Below are positions 10,239 through 19,144 of a DNA stretch of 64,000 nt, piece by piece (the first letter of the stretch is position 1; each line of letters opens with the position of its first letter). The stretch spans positions 124,001 to 188,000 of the forward strand of contig DATDPP010000040.1 of NCBI GenBank assembly GCA_035292685.1. The letters run 5' to 3'. The position numbers were made by a program, and so were the translations under genes. The stretch comes from JALYNX01 sp035292685 (lineage in GTDB: Bacteria; Actinomycetota; Acidimicrobiia; Spongiisociales; ZC4RG35). The notes beneath the pieces are model-generated. The model had not been told where the DNA came from. It did no database searches and saw only the letters and a program-made list of their open reading frames with translations.

Positions 10239-11525
10239 CTGAGCAACAGCAGCTACGACCGGGTTCGCTTCCTGTGGCCCGACCATCTCGGCCTGGCCCG
10301 GGGCAAGTACCTGTCACATGCAAGGGCAGAGGAAGGGAGCAATCACTGTGTCGCCCTGTTCTCGCTCCAGCTCAATCGGGTGGAGATCCCCCATCCCGGT
10401 GCCCATCTCGAGAGCCATCCGGACGTCGAGGCTCGCTTCTCAATGGACGACGTCAAGCCGGGCTGGGAGAAGGGAACCGGGGTCGTGGTGGCCACGATCA
10501 GCAAGGATGGGGCACCTATCGAGCTGGCCCCCCGTTCGATCTTGGAGCGGGTGGTCGGCGAGTGGGAGGATATGGGGCTCACCCCGATGATTGGCTTCGA
10601 GCTGGAGGCCTTCTTGTTCGAGCCTGACGGCGACAGGGCCTGGCGGCCGATTCACACTCCCGGCTCCTATCTCTACGGCACCGGGACCGCGGTCGACCCC
10701 AGTGGGACCATCGAGGAGATCATGGAAACCGCTCTGGCGATGGGGCTTGAGCTGGAATCGGTCAACTCCGAGTACGAAGACGGCCAGTTCGAGCTCACGC
10801 TCCGTTACGGGAAGGCGGTTCAGGCAGCCGACGACGCTTTTCTCTTCAAGGTGATGGCCCGGGAAGTGGCGGCCAAACGCGGCTACCTGCTCTCGTTTCT
10901 CGGCAAGCCAATCACCGAGCGCGGGGGGAGCGGGATCCACGTCAACTTCTCTCTCGTAGACCCGGAGGGGAAGAACGCCTTCAGTGACCCCGACTCGCCC
11001 GACGGCCTGAGCGAACTGGCCCGCCGCTGCATCGCCGGGATGGTCCACGATCACGTGCCGATGACCGCCCTGCTCGCGCCGACGGTCAATGCCTACAAAC
11101 GCCTCAGACCGGGATCGCTCAATGGCTACTACGCCAACTGGGGGTTCGACCACCGAGGAGTGGCGGTCAGAGTCCCGCCCGCCAGTGACTCCGGGATCAG
11201 GCTCGAGCACCGGTTGGCCGATGGCGCGACCTCGGTCCATGTCGCCGCGGCCGCCGCGCTGGTCTCGGCCCTGAGAGGGGTGCGCATGAATCTCGAGTGC
11301 CCACCGGCGGAGACCCAGGACTGCGTCACCGGTGTCGACGCCGATATGACCGCTCCGCACAGCCTCGGCGCCGCCCTCGATGCGCTGGAGAACGACAAGG
11401 AGTTCGTGAATGCATTCTCCCCCGGCTATGTCGAAGGTTTCCTGGCGGTGAAACGTGCCGAGTGGGATCGCTTCATGGTCCGCACCACCGATTGGGAGCT
11501 CGAGGAGTACCTCCCCTACTACTGA
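10239..11525 (+). CDS. Glutamine-synthetase-like ligase (gamma-glutamyl-amine synthetase type)
   Basis: An ATP-dependent ligase of the glutamine synthetase fold, about 428 residues from CTG 10239. The N-terminal beta-grasp is short (VRFLWPDHLGLARGK). The catalytic domain shows FELEAFLF, an acidic NSEYEDGQFEL, the ATP/His motif GGSGIHVNFSL and the flap-like RLEHRLADGATS. Such GS-like proteins (PuuA/GlnT/GlnA3 type) commonly glutamylate amines rather than ammonia. The divergent class I amidotransferase fits a gamma-glutamylation route, but this is inference. A longer start at ATG 10161 cannot be excluded. Confidence 0.8.
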   Translation: MSNSSYDRVRFLWPDHLGLARGKYLSHARAEEGSNHCVALFSLQLNRVEIPHPGAHLESHPDVEARFSMDDVKPGWEKGTGVVVATISKDGAPIELAPRSILERVVGEWEDMGLTPMIGFELEAFLFEPDGDRAWRPIHTPGSYLYGTGTAVDPSGTIEEIMETALAMGLELESVNSEYEDGQFELTLRYGKAVQAADDAFLFKVMAREVAAKRGYLLSFLGKPITERGGSGIHVNFSLVDPEGKNAFSDPDSPDGLSELARRCIAGMVHDHVPMTALLAPTVNAYKRLRPGSLNGYYANWGFDHRGVAVRVPPASDSGIRLEHRLADGATSVHVAAAAALVSALRGVRMNLECPPAETQDCVTGVDADMTAPHSLGAALDALENDKEFVNAFSPGYVEGFLAVKRAEWDRFMVRTTDWELEEYLPYY

Positions 11526-12392
11526 TCACAAAGCGGTGATGTCACGGGGGGACATCCTCGGGCCGAACTTGGGCTCATGGCCCAGGGCGTGGAGCAGTCG
11601 GATCACGCGGCCCCTCTGTGGCCGGAACGGTTCGAGCAGTTCCAGCATCTCCTCGTCGGTCCCCCGGTCCCGCCCGGTCAGATGATGGACCACGATGTGT
11701 TTGGTGTGGAAGTCCCCCACCTCGACCTGATCCGGATCACCATGCGACACCACGAGGGTCTTGGCCACCGTCCAGGGCCCCACCCCCCGATGGCGCGCCA
11801 GAACCAGTGCCGCCACCGCCGGAGGTTGACGATTTGCTGCCTCGATGGCGGCGAAGTCGGCTGCCACCCGGCGGAGAAGGTCGGCCCGTCGCTTCTCCAG
11901 GTGCAAGTCGTGATAGGCCCAGTACGGGGCAGCCGCCATTCGCTCTGGATCAGGTGGCAGCAACAGCCCCTCACGTGGGCCCGGGGCCGCCTCGCCAAAA
12001 GCACGACGCAGGCCACGCATCGCCGACGATGCCTCGCTCCCGGTCACCTTCTGGCCGGCGATCGCCGCCACCAGCGCATCGAAGACGAGCCCGGTCCTCC
12101 CGAAACGCAACCCGGGGTGACGGCGGTGAAGGTCCCCGACCAAGGGGTGATCCGTGGTGAAACCCGACGGGTCGTCCTCCAGCCCGGCGATCGCACCCAG
12201 CGAATCGAGCAGCCAGCTTGCTCCCCTACCCCACGCCTCGCCCACTACCTCCTGGGGCGTGCGCCGGATGCGAATGGTGCCCGGCCCGTCGGGTGTCCGC
12301 GACGTCAACCACCAGCCGTCGTCCGCGAACCAACCATGAAGCGGCCTCAGGGTCTGTCGAAGATCCAGAGGCCCGGTGACGGGAACAGACAT
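11526..12392 (-). CDS. AlkA-type DNA-3-methyladenine glycosylase (HhH-GPD)
   Basis: Base-excision repair glycosylase of 288 residues from ATG 12392. The helix-hairpin-helix lies at about residues 200-212 (HRGVGPWTVAK), followed by the catalytic Asp (D227 in VEVGDFH). The N-terminal region has the beta-domain character of AlkA. A longer frame to 12551 crosses the next gene's start region. It stops right after the GS-like gene, on the opposite strand, with the two stop codons touching. A second, fused AlkA-like domain occurs at 31.2-31.9 kb. Confidence 0.85.
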   Translation of the reverse strand: MSVPVTGPLDLRQTLRPLHGWFADDGWWLTSRTPDGPGTIRIRRTPQEVVGEAWGRGASWLLDSLGAIAGLEDDPSGFTTDHPLVGDLHRRHPGLRFGRTGLVFDALVAAIAGQKVTGSEASSAMRGLRRAFGEAAPGPREGLLLPPDPERMAAAPYWAYHDLHLEKRRADLLRRVAADFAAIEAANRQPPAVAALVLARHRGVGPWTVAKTLVVSHGDPDQVEVGDFHTKHIVVHHLTGRDRGTDEEMLELLEPFRPQRGRVIRLLHALGHEPKFGPRMSPRDITAL

Positions 12393-12474
12393 GGTCTCCA
12401 CCCCGGCATCATTGTCGGCGGATGGGCATACCCGACGACCGGCGTGCGTTGATGGCTCCGAGAGAAGGGATCTC

Positions 12475-13023
12475 ATGGCGTCGGTGGCGATCGTCGGTGA
12501 AGGGCCTGGAGGTCTGTCCGCGGCCTTGTTCCTGGCCAAGAACGGCCACACGGTGACGGTGTTCGGGACCGACCAAACGGCGATGAATCACGCCTACCTC
12601 CACAACTACCTGGGGATTCCCGAGATCGCGGGCACCTCCTTCCAGAGGATCGCCAAGAGGCAGGTGGCAGCTTTCGGCGCCACGCTTCGCGAGGAGCAGG
12701 TGATCTCGATCACCATCGGGGATGGTTTCGTTGTGACCACCGAATCCGGGTCGATCACAGTCGACTACCTCATCCTCACCGAGGGCAAGAACCCAATGCT
12801 GGCACGATCACTGGGCCTCGCCGAGGACGAGACGGGTGTCATCAGAGTCGATCGCGATTATCGATCTTCACTCGGCCGTGTCTATGTGCTCGGACGTTCG
12901 GCCCGGCCTCAGCGAAGCCAGGCGATCATCTCGGCTGGGGCGGGGGCAACCGCAGCTCTCGACATCCTCGCCCTCGAGGCAGGAAGCGACGTCCAGGACT
13001 GGGACACCCCGCCCGAGAAGTGA
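12475..13023 (+). CDS. Small single-domain FAD-dependent oxidoreductase (thioredoxin-reductase-like)
   Basis: Only 182 residues. The start of a flavin-binding Rossmann fold is clear (VAIVGEGPGGLSAALFLAKNG, with the GxGxxG-type loop at residues 6-11). The end carries the FAD-closing VYVLGRSARPQRS and an AISAGAGATAA-type helix. The NADPH domain and the CxxC of true thioredoxin reductases are absent, so it probably takes electrons from a partner protein or acts as a redox sensor. ATG 12475 has an AGAAGGGA site upstream. A soluble histidine kinase follows 58 bases downstream on the same strand. Confidence 0.75.
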   Translation: MASVAIVGEGPGGLSAALFLAKNGHTVTVFGTDQTAMNHAYLHNYLGIPEIAGTSFQRIAKRQVAAFGATLREEQVISITIGDGFVVTTESGSITVDYLILTEGKNPMLARSLGLAEDETGVIRVDRDYRSSLGRVYVLGRSARPQRSQAIISAGAGATAALDILALEAGSDVQDWDTPPEK

Positions 13024-13081
13024 AACGGCTCGGGTTCTTCCCGGTCAAGCTCCAGGCTTCATTCGTCGATCTATTGGGGCA

Positions 13082-14197
13082 ATGGACACACCCCTGAACG
13101 GCCGACTGCACGACGACATCGAATCACTGGTGTCAGCAGCCTCGGTCCCGATGCTGATCGCCGACTACACACCCATCATCACGCGATATGAGGGCCTCAC
13201 AGTGGAAGAGATCGCCCTTCGCCTGAAAGACGAGGACGAGCTGTTGGAGTGCCTCCGTCTCCCCCTGCAACTCGGGGCGAGCAAAGAATGGGCGCTTCTC
13301 TACGGGTTTCCTTACGAGGACCAGTGCCCGGACCTCGTCGCTAGGCATTTCTCAGAGGAGGCCTACCCGGAGCTGCGTCAACACATGATCGAACAATTCC
13401 TGGCACCGTTTCGAGGCGTCTCGTCGATCAAGAGCGAGCACAGCGCACCCACGCTGGCGGGCGATGTGATCGTTCGCTCTCATTGGAAGGCATCGATGTG
13501 GAACGACACACCGGACTATTCGCGGATCGTGATCGTGGATCTCGACATCAGCGACCTCCGGGAGATGGAACGGTCGTTGGAGGAAGCTGTCGAAGCCACT
13601 GCCATGATCGCCCACGAGTTGCGCAACCCGCTCGCCGCTGTCGTCGGTTTCAACTCCATCCTCCTTTCGGATTGGGATGCCTTGGATGAGGGCACTCGAT
13701 TCGACTTGGTGACCGAGATCGGAAAGCAACTCAAAGACGTCTCCGCTTTGCTCGACGACTTCCTGGCCGGCAGCCAGGACTCCATCCATGTAGACAACGT
13801 TCGGGTGTCAATGTCCGACATCATCGAGACCTTCGATCTCTCGGACGTGGTAATCGAGGCCGATCCAGGCCTGCGGGTCTTGGGAGACGCGATGCGGATT
13901 CGCCAGGTGGTCCGAAACCTCCTGCGCAACGCCGACCGATACGGGGGGCCACGGGTGGTTCTTCGCACCCAAGCCAGAGAGGGGCGTGTGGCGATCCAGG
14001 TACTCGACGACGGGGCCGGTGTTTCCCCTGACATCCTGGGCCGTCTTTTCGAGCCTTACTCTCCCGGTCGTCACACTGGCTCACTGGGTTTGGGGTTGTC
14101 AGTCTCTCGCGGGCTCGCCAGACAGATGAACGGTGAGCTGAGGTACTTCAGAGAAGGGCCATGGACGGTTTTCGAACTGGAGCTAGGAGCCGGCTGA
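13082..14197 (+). CDS. Soluble sensor histidine kinase with PAS-like input
   Basis: A 371-residue kinase with no membrane segment. Residues 1-165 form a PAS-like sensor region. The H box AHELRNPL holds phosphorylated His178; then come an N box (RNLLRNAD), the G1 box DDGAGVSPD, an F box (LFEPYSPG) and the G2 box GSLGLGLS. All catalytic boxes are intact. No response regulator lies beside it, so it is an orphan kinase here. ATG 13082 is preferred; longer readings overlap the flavoprotein gene. The flavoprotein immediately upstream could pass a redox signal to it. Confidence 0.85.
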   Translation: MDTPLNGRLHDDIESLVSAASVPMLIADYTPIITRYEGLTVEEIALRLKDEDELLECLRLPLQLGASKEWALLYGFPYEDQCPDLVARHFSEEAYPELRQHMIEQFLAPFRGVSSIKSEHSAPTLAGDVIVRSHWKASMWNDTPDYSRIVIVDLDISDLREMERSLEEAVEATAMIAHELRNPLAAVVGFNSILLSDWDALDEGTRFDLVTEIGKQLKDVSALLDDFLAGSQDSIHVDNVRVSMSDIIETFDLSDVVIEADPGLRVLGDAMRIRQVVRNLLRNADRYGGPRVVLRTQAREGRVAIQVLDDGAGVSPDILGRLFEPYSPGRHTGSLGLGLSVSRGLARQMNGELRYFREGPWTVFELELGAG

Positions 14198-14203
14198 GAT
14201 CGA

Positions 14204-15625
14204 TCATCTCAGGGCCTCTCTCGTCGCCCTGATCCGCTCCAGGATGCCGCCTCCGCGCTCCCCTGGCTCGACCATCGGGCCCTGCATCGTGGACCACCGC
14301 TCTGCGATGTCCGATCCCACGGACCCGGTGATCATGGACGCGGCCTGGATCGCGGCCCCTATCGCCACCGGCTCGTCGGTTTCCGGCACCATAAGCGCCC
14401 TCCCCGAGAGATCGGCGATGACCCGCTGCCAGGCCGGCCCCCTGGCGCCACCGCCGATCAGGGTCAGGGGCGCCTCGCCGGGAATCCCCGAGCCGGCCTG
14501 GGAAATGGCAGACATCGCCTCGAGAAGTGAGGCGGCCGCACCCTGGTAGGCAGCGAGCAGGATCTCCTCGGGGCGGGTGGAGTGACGAAGCCCATGGATG
14601 CTCCCCGCGGCGCCGGGCAGGTTGGGGGTTCGCTCCCCGTCGAGATAGGGGAGGACCACGATATCGGTGACTTCGGCCACCTGCTCTCGATCGAGGCCCA
14701 GCCACGCGGCGAAGCGGTCCACCGCCAGAGTGCAGTTGAGGGTGGCGGCGAGTGGCAGAAAACCCCGGTCGGCGGTGGCGAAGCCGGCCACCACACCCGT
14801 CGGGTCGACGATCCGGCTGTCGGACACCGCGTAGATCGTGCCCGACGTCCCCAAGCTGACCACCGGTCTTCCCGGTCGGAGGCCAAGACCGAGTGCGGCG
14901 CCCATGTTGTCGCCGGTCCCGCCCGCGACCGGGGTCCCGGCCGGCAGCCCGGTCGCGGCTGCCGCCTCCTCTGTCACCTCACCGGCGCTGGCGCCCGGTG
15001 CGACGATGCTGGGGAGCATGGCCCGATCGAGGGCAACAAGATCGAGAGCCTCCTGGGAATAAGCCTCGGTCGCCGAAGACCACCATCCAGTGCCGGAAGC
15101 GTCCCCTCGGTCCGTCGCCGCATTCCCGGTCAACCGAAAGGTGAGGTAATCGTGGGGAAGGAGGACGCGTCTCACCGCCCGGGCGATTTCCGGCTCGGTC
15201 TGGCTCAGCCAAAGCCATTTCGAGATGGTGAAAGACGCCACCGGGACGACACCGATCCGCTCCGCCCAAAGATCGGCGCCCCACTGCTCGGTCAGTTGGC
15301 GGGCCTGGGGAGCCGAGCGGACGTCGTTCCACAAAGTGGCGGGGCGCAGCGGCACCTCGTCGCCGTCGAGCACCACCAGGCCATGTTGCTGGCCGGCGAT
15401 CGAAAGGGCCTTGATGTCCGCTGCGATACCGGTCTCGGCCATCGCCAGGCCGAGGGCCTCCCACCACACCCTGGGATCGGTCTCGCGAGCACCCCCGGTC
15501 CCCCTCACCTGATGGCTGGCGCGCCCACTGGCAACCACATCCCCGGTTTCAGGGTCGACCACCAGCACCTTGGTGGACTGGGTGGAGCAGTCCACCCCGG
15601 CAATGAGACCCGACTCCTCCATCAC
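14204..15625 (-). CDS. xylB: Xylulokinase (FGGY family)
   Basis: Phosphorylates D-xylulose to xylulose 5-phosphate. The 473 residues carry the FGGY phosphate motif GVDCSTQSTKVLVVD near the N-terminus, the xylulokinase signature SIAGQQHGLV, the ATLWNDVRSA segment and the C-terminal LIGGGARGPAWQRVIADL. The start overlaps the upstream Gfo/Idh gene by 4 bases (ATGA), so they form a two-gene sugar operon. It converges with the histidine kinase, with 6 bases between the stop codons. Confidence 0.92.
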   Translation of the reverse strand: MMEESGLIAGVDCSTQSTKVLVVDPETGDVVASGRASHQVRGTGGARETDPRVWWEALGLAMAETGIAADIKALSIAGQQHGLVVLDGDEVPLRPATLWNDVRSAPQARQLTEQWGADLWAERIGVVPVASFTISKWLWLSQTEPEIARAVRRVLLPHDYLTFRLTGNAATDRGDASGTGWWSSATEAYSQEALDLVALDRAMLPSIVAPGASAGEVTEEAAAATGLPAGTPVAGGTGDNMGAALGLGLRPGRPVVSLGTSGTIYAVSDSRIVDPTGVVAGFATADRGFLPLAATLNCTLAVDRFAAWLGLDREQVAEVTDIVVLPYLDGERTPNLPGAAGSIHGLRHSTRPEEILLAAYQGAAASLLEAMSAISQAGSGIPGEAPLTLIGGGARGPAWQRVIADLSGRALMVPETDEPVAIGAAIQAASMITGSVGSDIAERWSTMQGPMVEPGERGGGILERIRATREALR

Positions 15626-16614
15626 CTGACGCCAGCGTCGGCGACGATCCGCTCCATGACCACGAGGTTGGCCACCGCATCGGCTGGGTCGGTGGGAACC
15701 GGGGTGTCCTCACGGATGGTACGAGAGAAGGCGTCGGCCTGGATCCCGTATTGGTCGGCGGTCGCGAACTCGTGCACTTCGACATGAGGGGACACGGGCG
15801 GGTCGCCCCCGGCGTAATGGAGCAATCGGGTGGGCCGGTCGGGAGGGATGTTGAACGGGATCTCGATCTCCAGGCGCCCGGTCGTCCCCACCAGATTCAC
15901 ACCCTGATCATCTTCGAGTTGGGTAGAGCAGGTGAAAGTGGCGTGACGGCCCTCGAAGTCGAGGACCGCCGAGGTGACCGCGTCGGTGCCGAACTCGGGG
16001 TCCCGGCGTATCGAGGATTTGACGGTGGTGGGCTCGGCGCCGAACAGCATCCGGGCCACATTCACCGGATAGCACCCGACATCCATCAGGGCGCCTCCCC
16101 CGAAGTCGGAGATGTTGCGGATATTCGACGGATCGACGTTGCGATACGAAAAGAAGGATTGGATGGCGAGCAGCTCACCGATCTCCCCGGAGTCGACCAT
16201 CCGCTTGGCCTCCACCCACATCGGATGCAGCCGATACATGAAGGCCTCCATGAGTTTGACGCCGGCGTGGCGACAGACATCGATCATGTGGCGTGCCTGG
16301 TCGCTGCTCATGGCCAGCGGCTTCTCGCACAGGACGTGTTTGCCCGCCGCCGCCGCCCTTTCGGTCCACTCGGCATGGAGGTGATTGGGGAGGGGGATGT
16401 AGACCGCCTCGATGTCGGGATCAGCAAGCAGGGCCTCGTATGAGGGATATGCCCTCTCGATTCCCAGTGCGATGGCGGCTTCCTGAGCCTTGCCCTCAGA
16501 TCGGGAGGCGATGGCACGCACCGGGCTCAATTCCGAGCGCTGCATGGCGGGGATGACCTTGTGCACCGCGATCCCGGCAACGCCGAGCACACCCCAGGAA
16601 ACCGGCTCCGTCAC
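15622..16614 (-). CDS. Gfo/Idh/MocA-family NAD(P)-dependent sugar dehydrogenase
   Basis: A 330-residue oxidoreductase. The N-terminal Rossmann fold starts WGVLGVAGIAVHKVIPA, the conserved EKPLAMS carries the family Lys at the active site, and GGALMDVGCYPVNVARMLFG is the signature of the D-xylose / dihydrodiol dehydrogenase branch. With xylulokinase coupled downstream, a role in pentose oxidation or another sugar feeding into xylulose is likely but not proven. Confidence 0.85.
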   Translation of the reverse strand: MTEPVSWGVLGVAGIAVHKVIPAMQRSELSPVRAIASRSEGKAQEAAIALGIERAYPSYEALLADPDIEAVYIPLPNHLHAEWTERAAAAGKHVLCEKPLAMSSDQARHMIDVCRHAGVKLMEAFMYRLHPMWVEAKRMVDSGEIGELLAIQSFFSYRNVDPSNIRNISDFGGGALMDVGCYPVNVARMLFGAEPTTVKSSIRRDPEFGTDAVTSAVLDFEGRHATFTCSTQLEDDQGVNLVGTTGRLEIEIPFNIPPDRPTRLLHYAGGDPPVSPHVEVHEFATADQYGIQADAFSRTIREDTPVPTDPADAVANLVVMERIVADAGVR

Positions 16615-16656
16615 GTCATGTCTCTTTCGTCGTCGGCAGTCGGCAGGCTAATGAAG

Positions 16657-16683
16657 TAGAGCCGAAGGATCGCGTAGGCTCTA
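16657..16683. promoter_or_regulatory. Inverted repeat in the divergent promoter region
   Basis: TAGAGCC (16657-16663) and GGCTCTA (16677-16683) are exact 7-base inverted repeats separated by 13 bases. They sit in the 126-base gap between the divergent sugar dehydrogenase and the lipoprotein/ABC importer genes. It could be an operator or a short hairpin. Confidence 0.35.
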
Positions 16684-16740
16684 TGACCGTCCTGCGTTTC
16701 CGACTATGAGTCGATGGGGGTGACTGGCACAGTCGCCCCT

Positions 16741-17295
16741 ATGCACAGAACCACCACGCTCATGTCCCTGGTCGCTGTCGTGGCGCTAGTCGCGTCCTGT
16801 GGGTCGGAGACCGCCACCATGACGACTATCGAAGAGGTAACGACCACCACGGTGGTCGAAGCCACGACCACGACTACCCCCGACACCACGTCAACCACGG
16901 CCGCCGAAACCACGACGACGGCAGTGGAAGAGCCCATCGTCCCCGGCGAGGATCCCGAAGTCGATGCGATCGTCGCGGTGTACACCGTCGCCTTCGACAG
17001 CACCACCACTTTCGAGGAGAAGGCCGCGGTCATTGTTGAGGCGACCGGCCTCGAGGAGACGGTGGCCGCCTATGCCACCACCGGAGAGTCGATGGGTGGA
17101 GTCACCACAAAAGTCGATGCAGTCGTTATCAGCGGCGACAGCGCCGAAATCACCTACACCTTGATGTTTGCCGGCAATCCGACCTATCCCGGTCTCAAGG
17201 GCGATGCGGTGCGCACCGAGGACGGTTGGAAGATCTCACGTGACATGTTCTGCGGGATCATGACCTCGGCCCAGGTCGGTTGCCCGACTGAATGA
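16741..17295 (+). CDS. Small lipoprotein with Thr-rich linker, first gene of the heme/corrinoid importer operon
   Basis: A predicted exported lipoprotein of 184 residues: the signal ends in LVASC (Cys20), followed by a 40-residue Thr/Glu linker and then an acidic domain of about 120 residues. The domain resembles the SnoaL/NTF2-like low-molecular-weight mature parts of actinobacterial lipoproteins, but I do not recognise a family with certainty. It overlaps the next gene by 4 bases (ATGA) and so belongs to the importer operon. It may help bind or present the ligand at the membrane. Confidence 0.65.
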   Translation: MHRTTTLMSLVAVVALVASCGSETATMTTIEEVTTTTVVEATTTTTPDTTSTTAAETTTTAVEEPIVPGEDPEVDAIVAVYTVAFDSTTTFEEKAAVIVEATGLEETVAAYATTGESMGGVTTKVDAVVISGDSAEITYTLMFAGNPTYPGLKGDAVRTEDGWKISRDMFCGIMTSAQVGCPTE

Positions 17296-18158
17296 GGTGG
17301 GCCCTCGCCGTTTTGGCCGCCGTCTCTGCGTTGCTCGTCGCATGCGGTGCGCCGAATGCCGGAACGGAGCCTGTCGATTCGACACGGATCGTCTCCCTCT
17401 CAGGCGACATCACCGAGATACTGTTCGAGTTGGGTGTTGGTGCCCGCGTCGTCGGTGTCGACGTGACCACGGTGGCGCCAGACCAGGCGACCCGGCTTCA
17501 GATCGTCGGGGTGGGGCGGTTCCTCACGGCCGAGGGTGTCCTCGGCACCGATCCGACTCTCGTGATCGGAGACACCCAGACCGCGCCTGTGGCAGCCCTC
17601 AACCAGATCCGAGCCGCCGGGGTGACCGTGGAGATCCTCGAGGTGCCAGTGTCATTCGACGAGCTCTACGAGAAGATCAGCCGCATCGGTGATCTCCTGG
17701 GCCTGCCAGAAGAGGCAGAGGCTCTGGCCGCGAGGATCGACGCTGAGGTGGACGAGGTGTCGACGGGGGCGCTGACCAGCGCTCCACGCGTGGCCTATGT
17801 CTACACCCGTGGGCCCGACGTCAACCTCCTGTTCGGTGAAGGGATGACGACGAAACCCCTCATCGAGGCCGCAGGCGCAGTCGACGCCGGGGCGGAGATC
17901 GGGATCGTGGGCACCGCGCCGGTGACAGCAGAGGCTCTCATCGAGGCAGCCCCCGACGTGATCATCGTCCCCGCCGAGGGGGTGGAGGTGATCGGCGGGA
18001 TCGAGGCGTTCCTCGAACTGCCGGGAGTCGCACAAACCCCTGCCGGGGAAAACCGGGCCATCCTCGCCTATCCGGAAGGCGACTTTCTCACCTTCGGGCC
18101 GAGGATCGCGGATTCCCTGCGTCTCCTCATCGAGGACCTTGCCGTCCTGCAGAGTTGA
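17292..18158 (+). CDS. Heme/corrinoid-type ABC transporter substrate-binding lipoprotein
   Basis: A 288-residue class III binding protein (HmuT/BtuF type). A lipoprotein signal ends in LLVACG (Cys18). RIVSLSGDITEILFELGVG is the N-lobe signature, a long rigid helix crosses between lobes (residues about 125-155), and the C-lobe carries APDVIIVP. It captures heme, cobalamin or a siderophore and delivers it to the FecCD permease encoded next. Overlaps on both sides (ATGA, TTGA) show strict coupling. Confidence 0.88.
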   Translation: MRWALAVLAAVSALLVACGAPNAGTEPVDSTRIVSLSGDITEILFELGVGARVVGVDVTTVAPDQATRLQIVGVGRFLTAEGVLGTDPTLVIGDTQTAPVAALNQIRAAGVTVEILEVPVSFDELYEKISRIGDLLGLPEEAEALAARIDAEVDEVSTGALTSAPRVAYVYTRGPDVNLLFGEGMTTKPLIEAAGAVDAGAEIGIVGTAPVTAEALIEAAPDVIIVPAEGVEVIGGIEAFLELPGVAQTPAGENRAILAYPEGDFLTFGPRIADSLRLLIEDLAVLQS

Positions 18159-19144
18159 GCAGACGCCTCGCCCTCCTGGTCGGCATCCTCGCCGGGGTCT
18201 CCCTGCTCAGTATCGGCGTGGGCAGCATGGCCCTTTCGCCATCCGAGGTCTGGGACAGCCTCCTTTCCGGCCTCGGATTCGGTTCCGCACCCCGGGTCGC
18301 TGAGGCCGTGATCTGGGAGCTGCGCCTTCCCCGGACGCTTGCGGTCCTGATCGTCGGCGGTGGTCTCGCCGCCGCTGGCGTAGGACTGGGAGGTGTCTAC
18401 CGCAACCCCCTGGCGGAGCCCTATCTCCTCGGGATCTCCTCGGCGGCAGGGCTGGGGGTGGTGATCGGATCGCTGTTCACCCCCGCCGGTGTGCCACCGG
18501 TGGCGGCAGCCATCCTCGGCGCTGCGACAGCGGTGGCGATGGCGCTGACCACGCACCGAATATCCGCGGTCACTGGCGGCGGAAATCGCCTTATCCTGCT
18601 GGGTGTCGCCCTCGGGCTCACCTTTCTCGCCTGGACCGTCGTGATCATCTTCGTGGGTGACAACCCACGTCTGCCCACCTTCACCTACTTCGTCTTCGGC
18701 AGCTTCGGATCTGTGACGTGGCGTCATCTCGTGGTTGCGCTCCCCCTGATCCTGTTCGGAGTTGGGGTGATCGCAGCACGGGCTCGGTCGTTGGATCTGA
18801 TGGCCCTGGGTGATGGCCAGGCCCGAGGTCTCGGCGTGGATGTCCGGAGGTCGACAACCTGGGTCCTGATCGCCGCCGGTGTCGCCAGTGGGGCAGCGGT
18901 GGCCATTGCCGGGGTAATCGGTTTCGTCGGCCTGATCGCTCCCTACCTCGCGGCCCGGCTCTTCGGGCCCCAACACGGACGACTGCTCCCGGCAGCCGTG
19001 ATCATCGGAGCCATATTCCTCCTGCTCTCCGACATCGTCGCCCGAAGCATCGCCGGTTCGGTCGAGGTGCCGGTCGGCATCGTCTCGGCGGCCGCGGGAG
19101 GTCTGTTGCTGACCGGTCTGCTCCTCAGGTCGAGGACCGCCTGA
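18155..19144 (+). CDS. FecCD-type ABC transporter permease
   Basis: A 329-residue permease with about ten hydrophobic helices. Typical motifs are LRLPRTLAVLIVGGGLAAAGVGLGGVYRNPLAEPYLLG, reported here as the span at residues 51-88, and GFVGLIAPYLAARLFGP, the ATPase-coupling region. The TTG at 18155 overlaps the binding-protein stop. Together with its neighbours it makes a BtuCDF/HmuTUV-type importer. Confidence 0.92.
   Translation: MSRRLALLVGILAGVSLLSIGVGSMALSPSEVWDSLLSGLGFGSAPRVAEAVIWELRLPRTLAVLIVGGGLAAAGVGLGGVYRNPLAEPYLLGISSAAGLGVVIGSLFTPAGVPPVAAAILGAATAVAMALTTHRISAVTGGGNRLILLGVALGLTFLAWTVVIIFVGDNPRLPTFTYFVFGSFGSVTWRHLVVALPLILFGVGVIAARARSLDLMALGDGQARGLGVDVRRSTTWVLIAAGVASGAAVAIAGVIGFVGLIAPYLAARLFGPQHGRLLPAAVIIGAIFLLLSDIVARSIAGSVEVPVGIVSAAAGGLLLTGLLLRSRTA

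Noticed and set aside
10440..11360. 306-residue minus-strand frame
   Set aside because: Shadow of the GS-like gene, which has clear catalytic motifs on the plus strand.
14198..14203. Terminator between the histidine kinase and xylB
   Set aside because: Only 6 bases separate the convergent stops, and no stem-loop is visible there.
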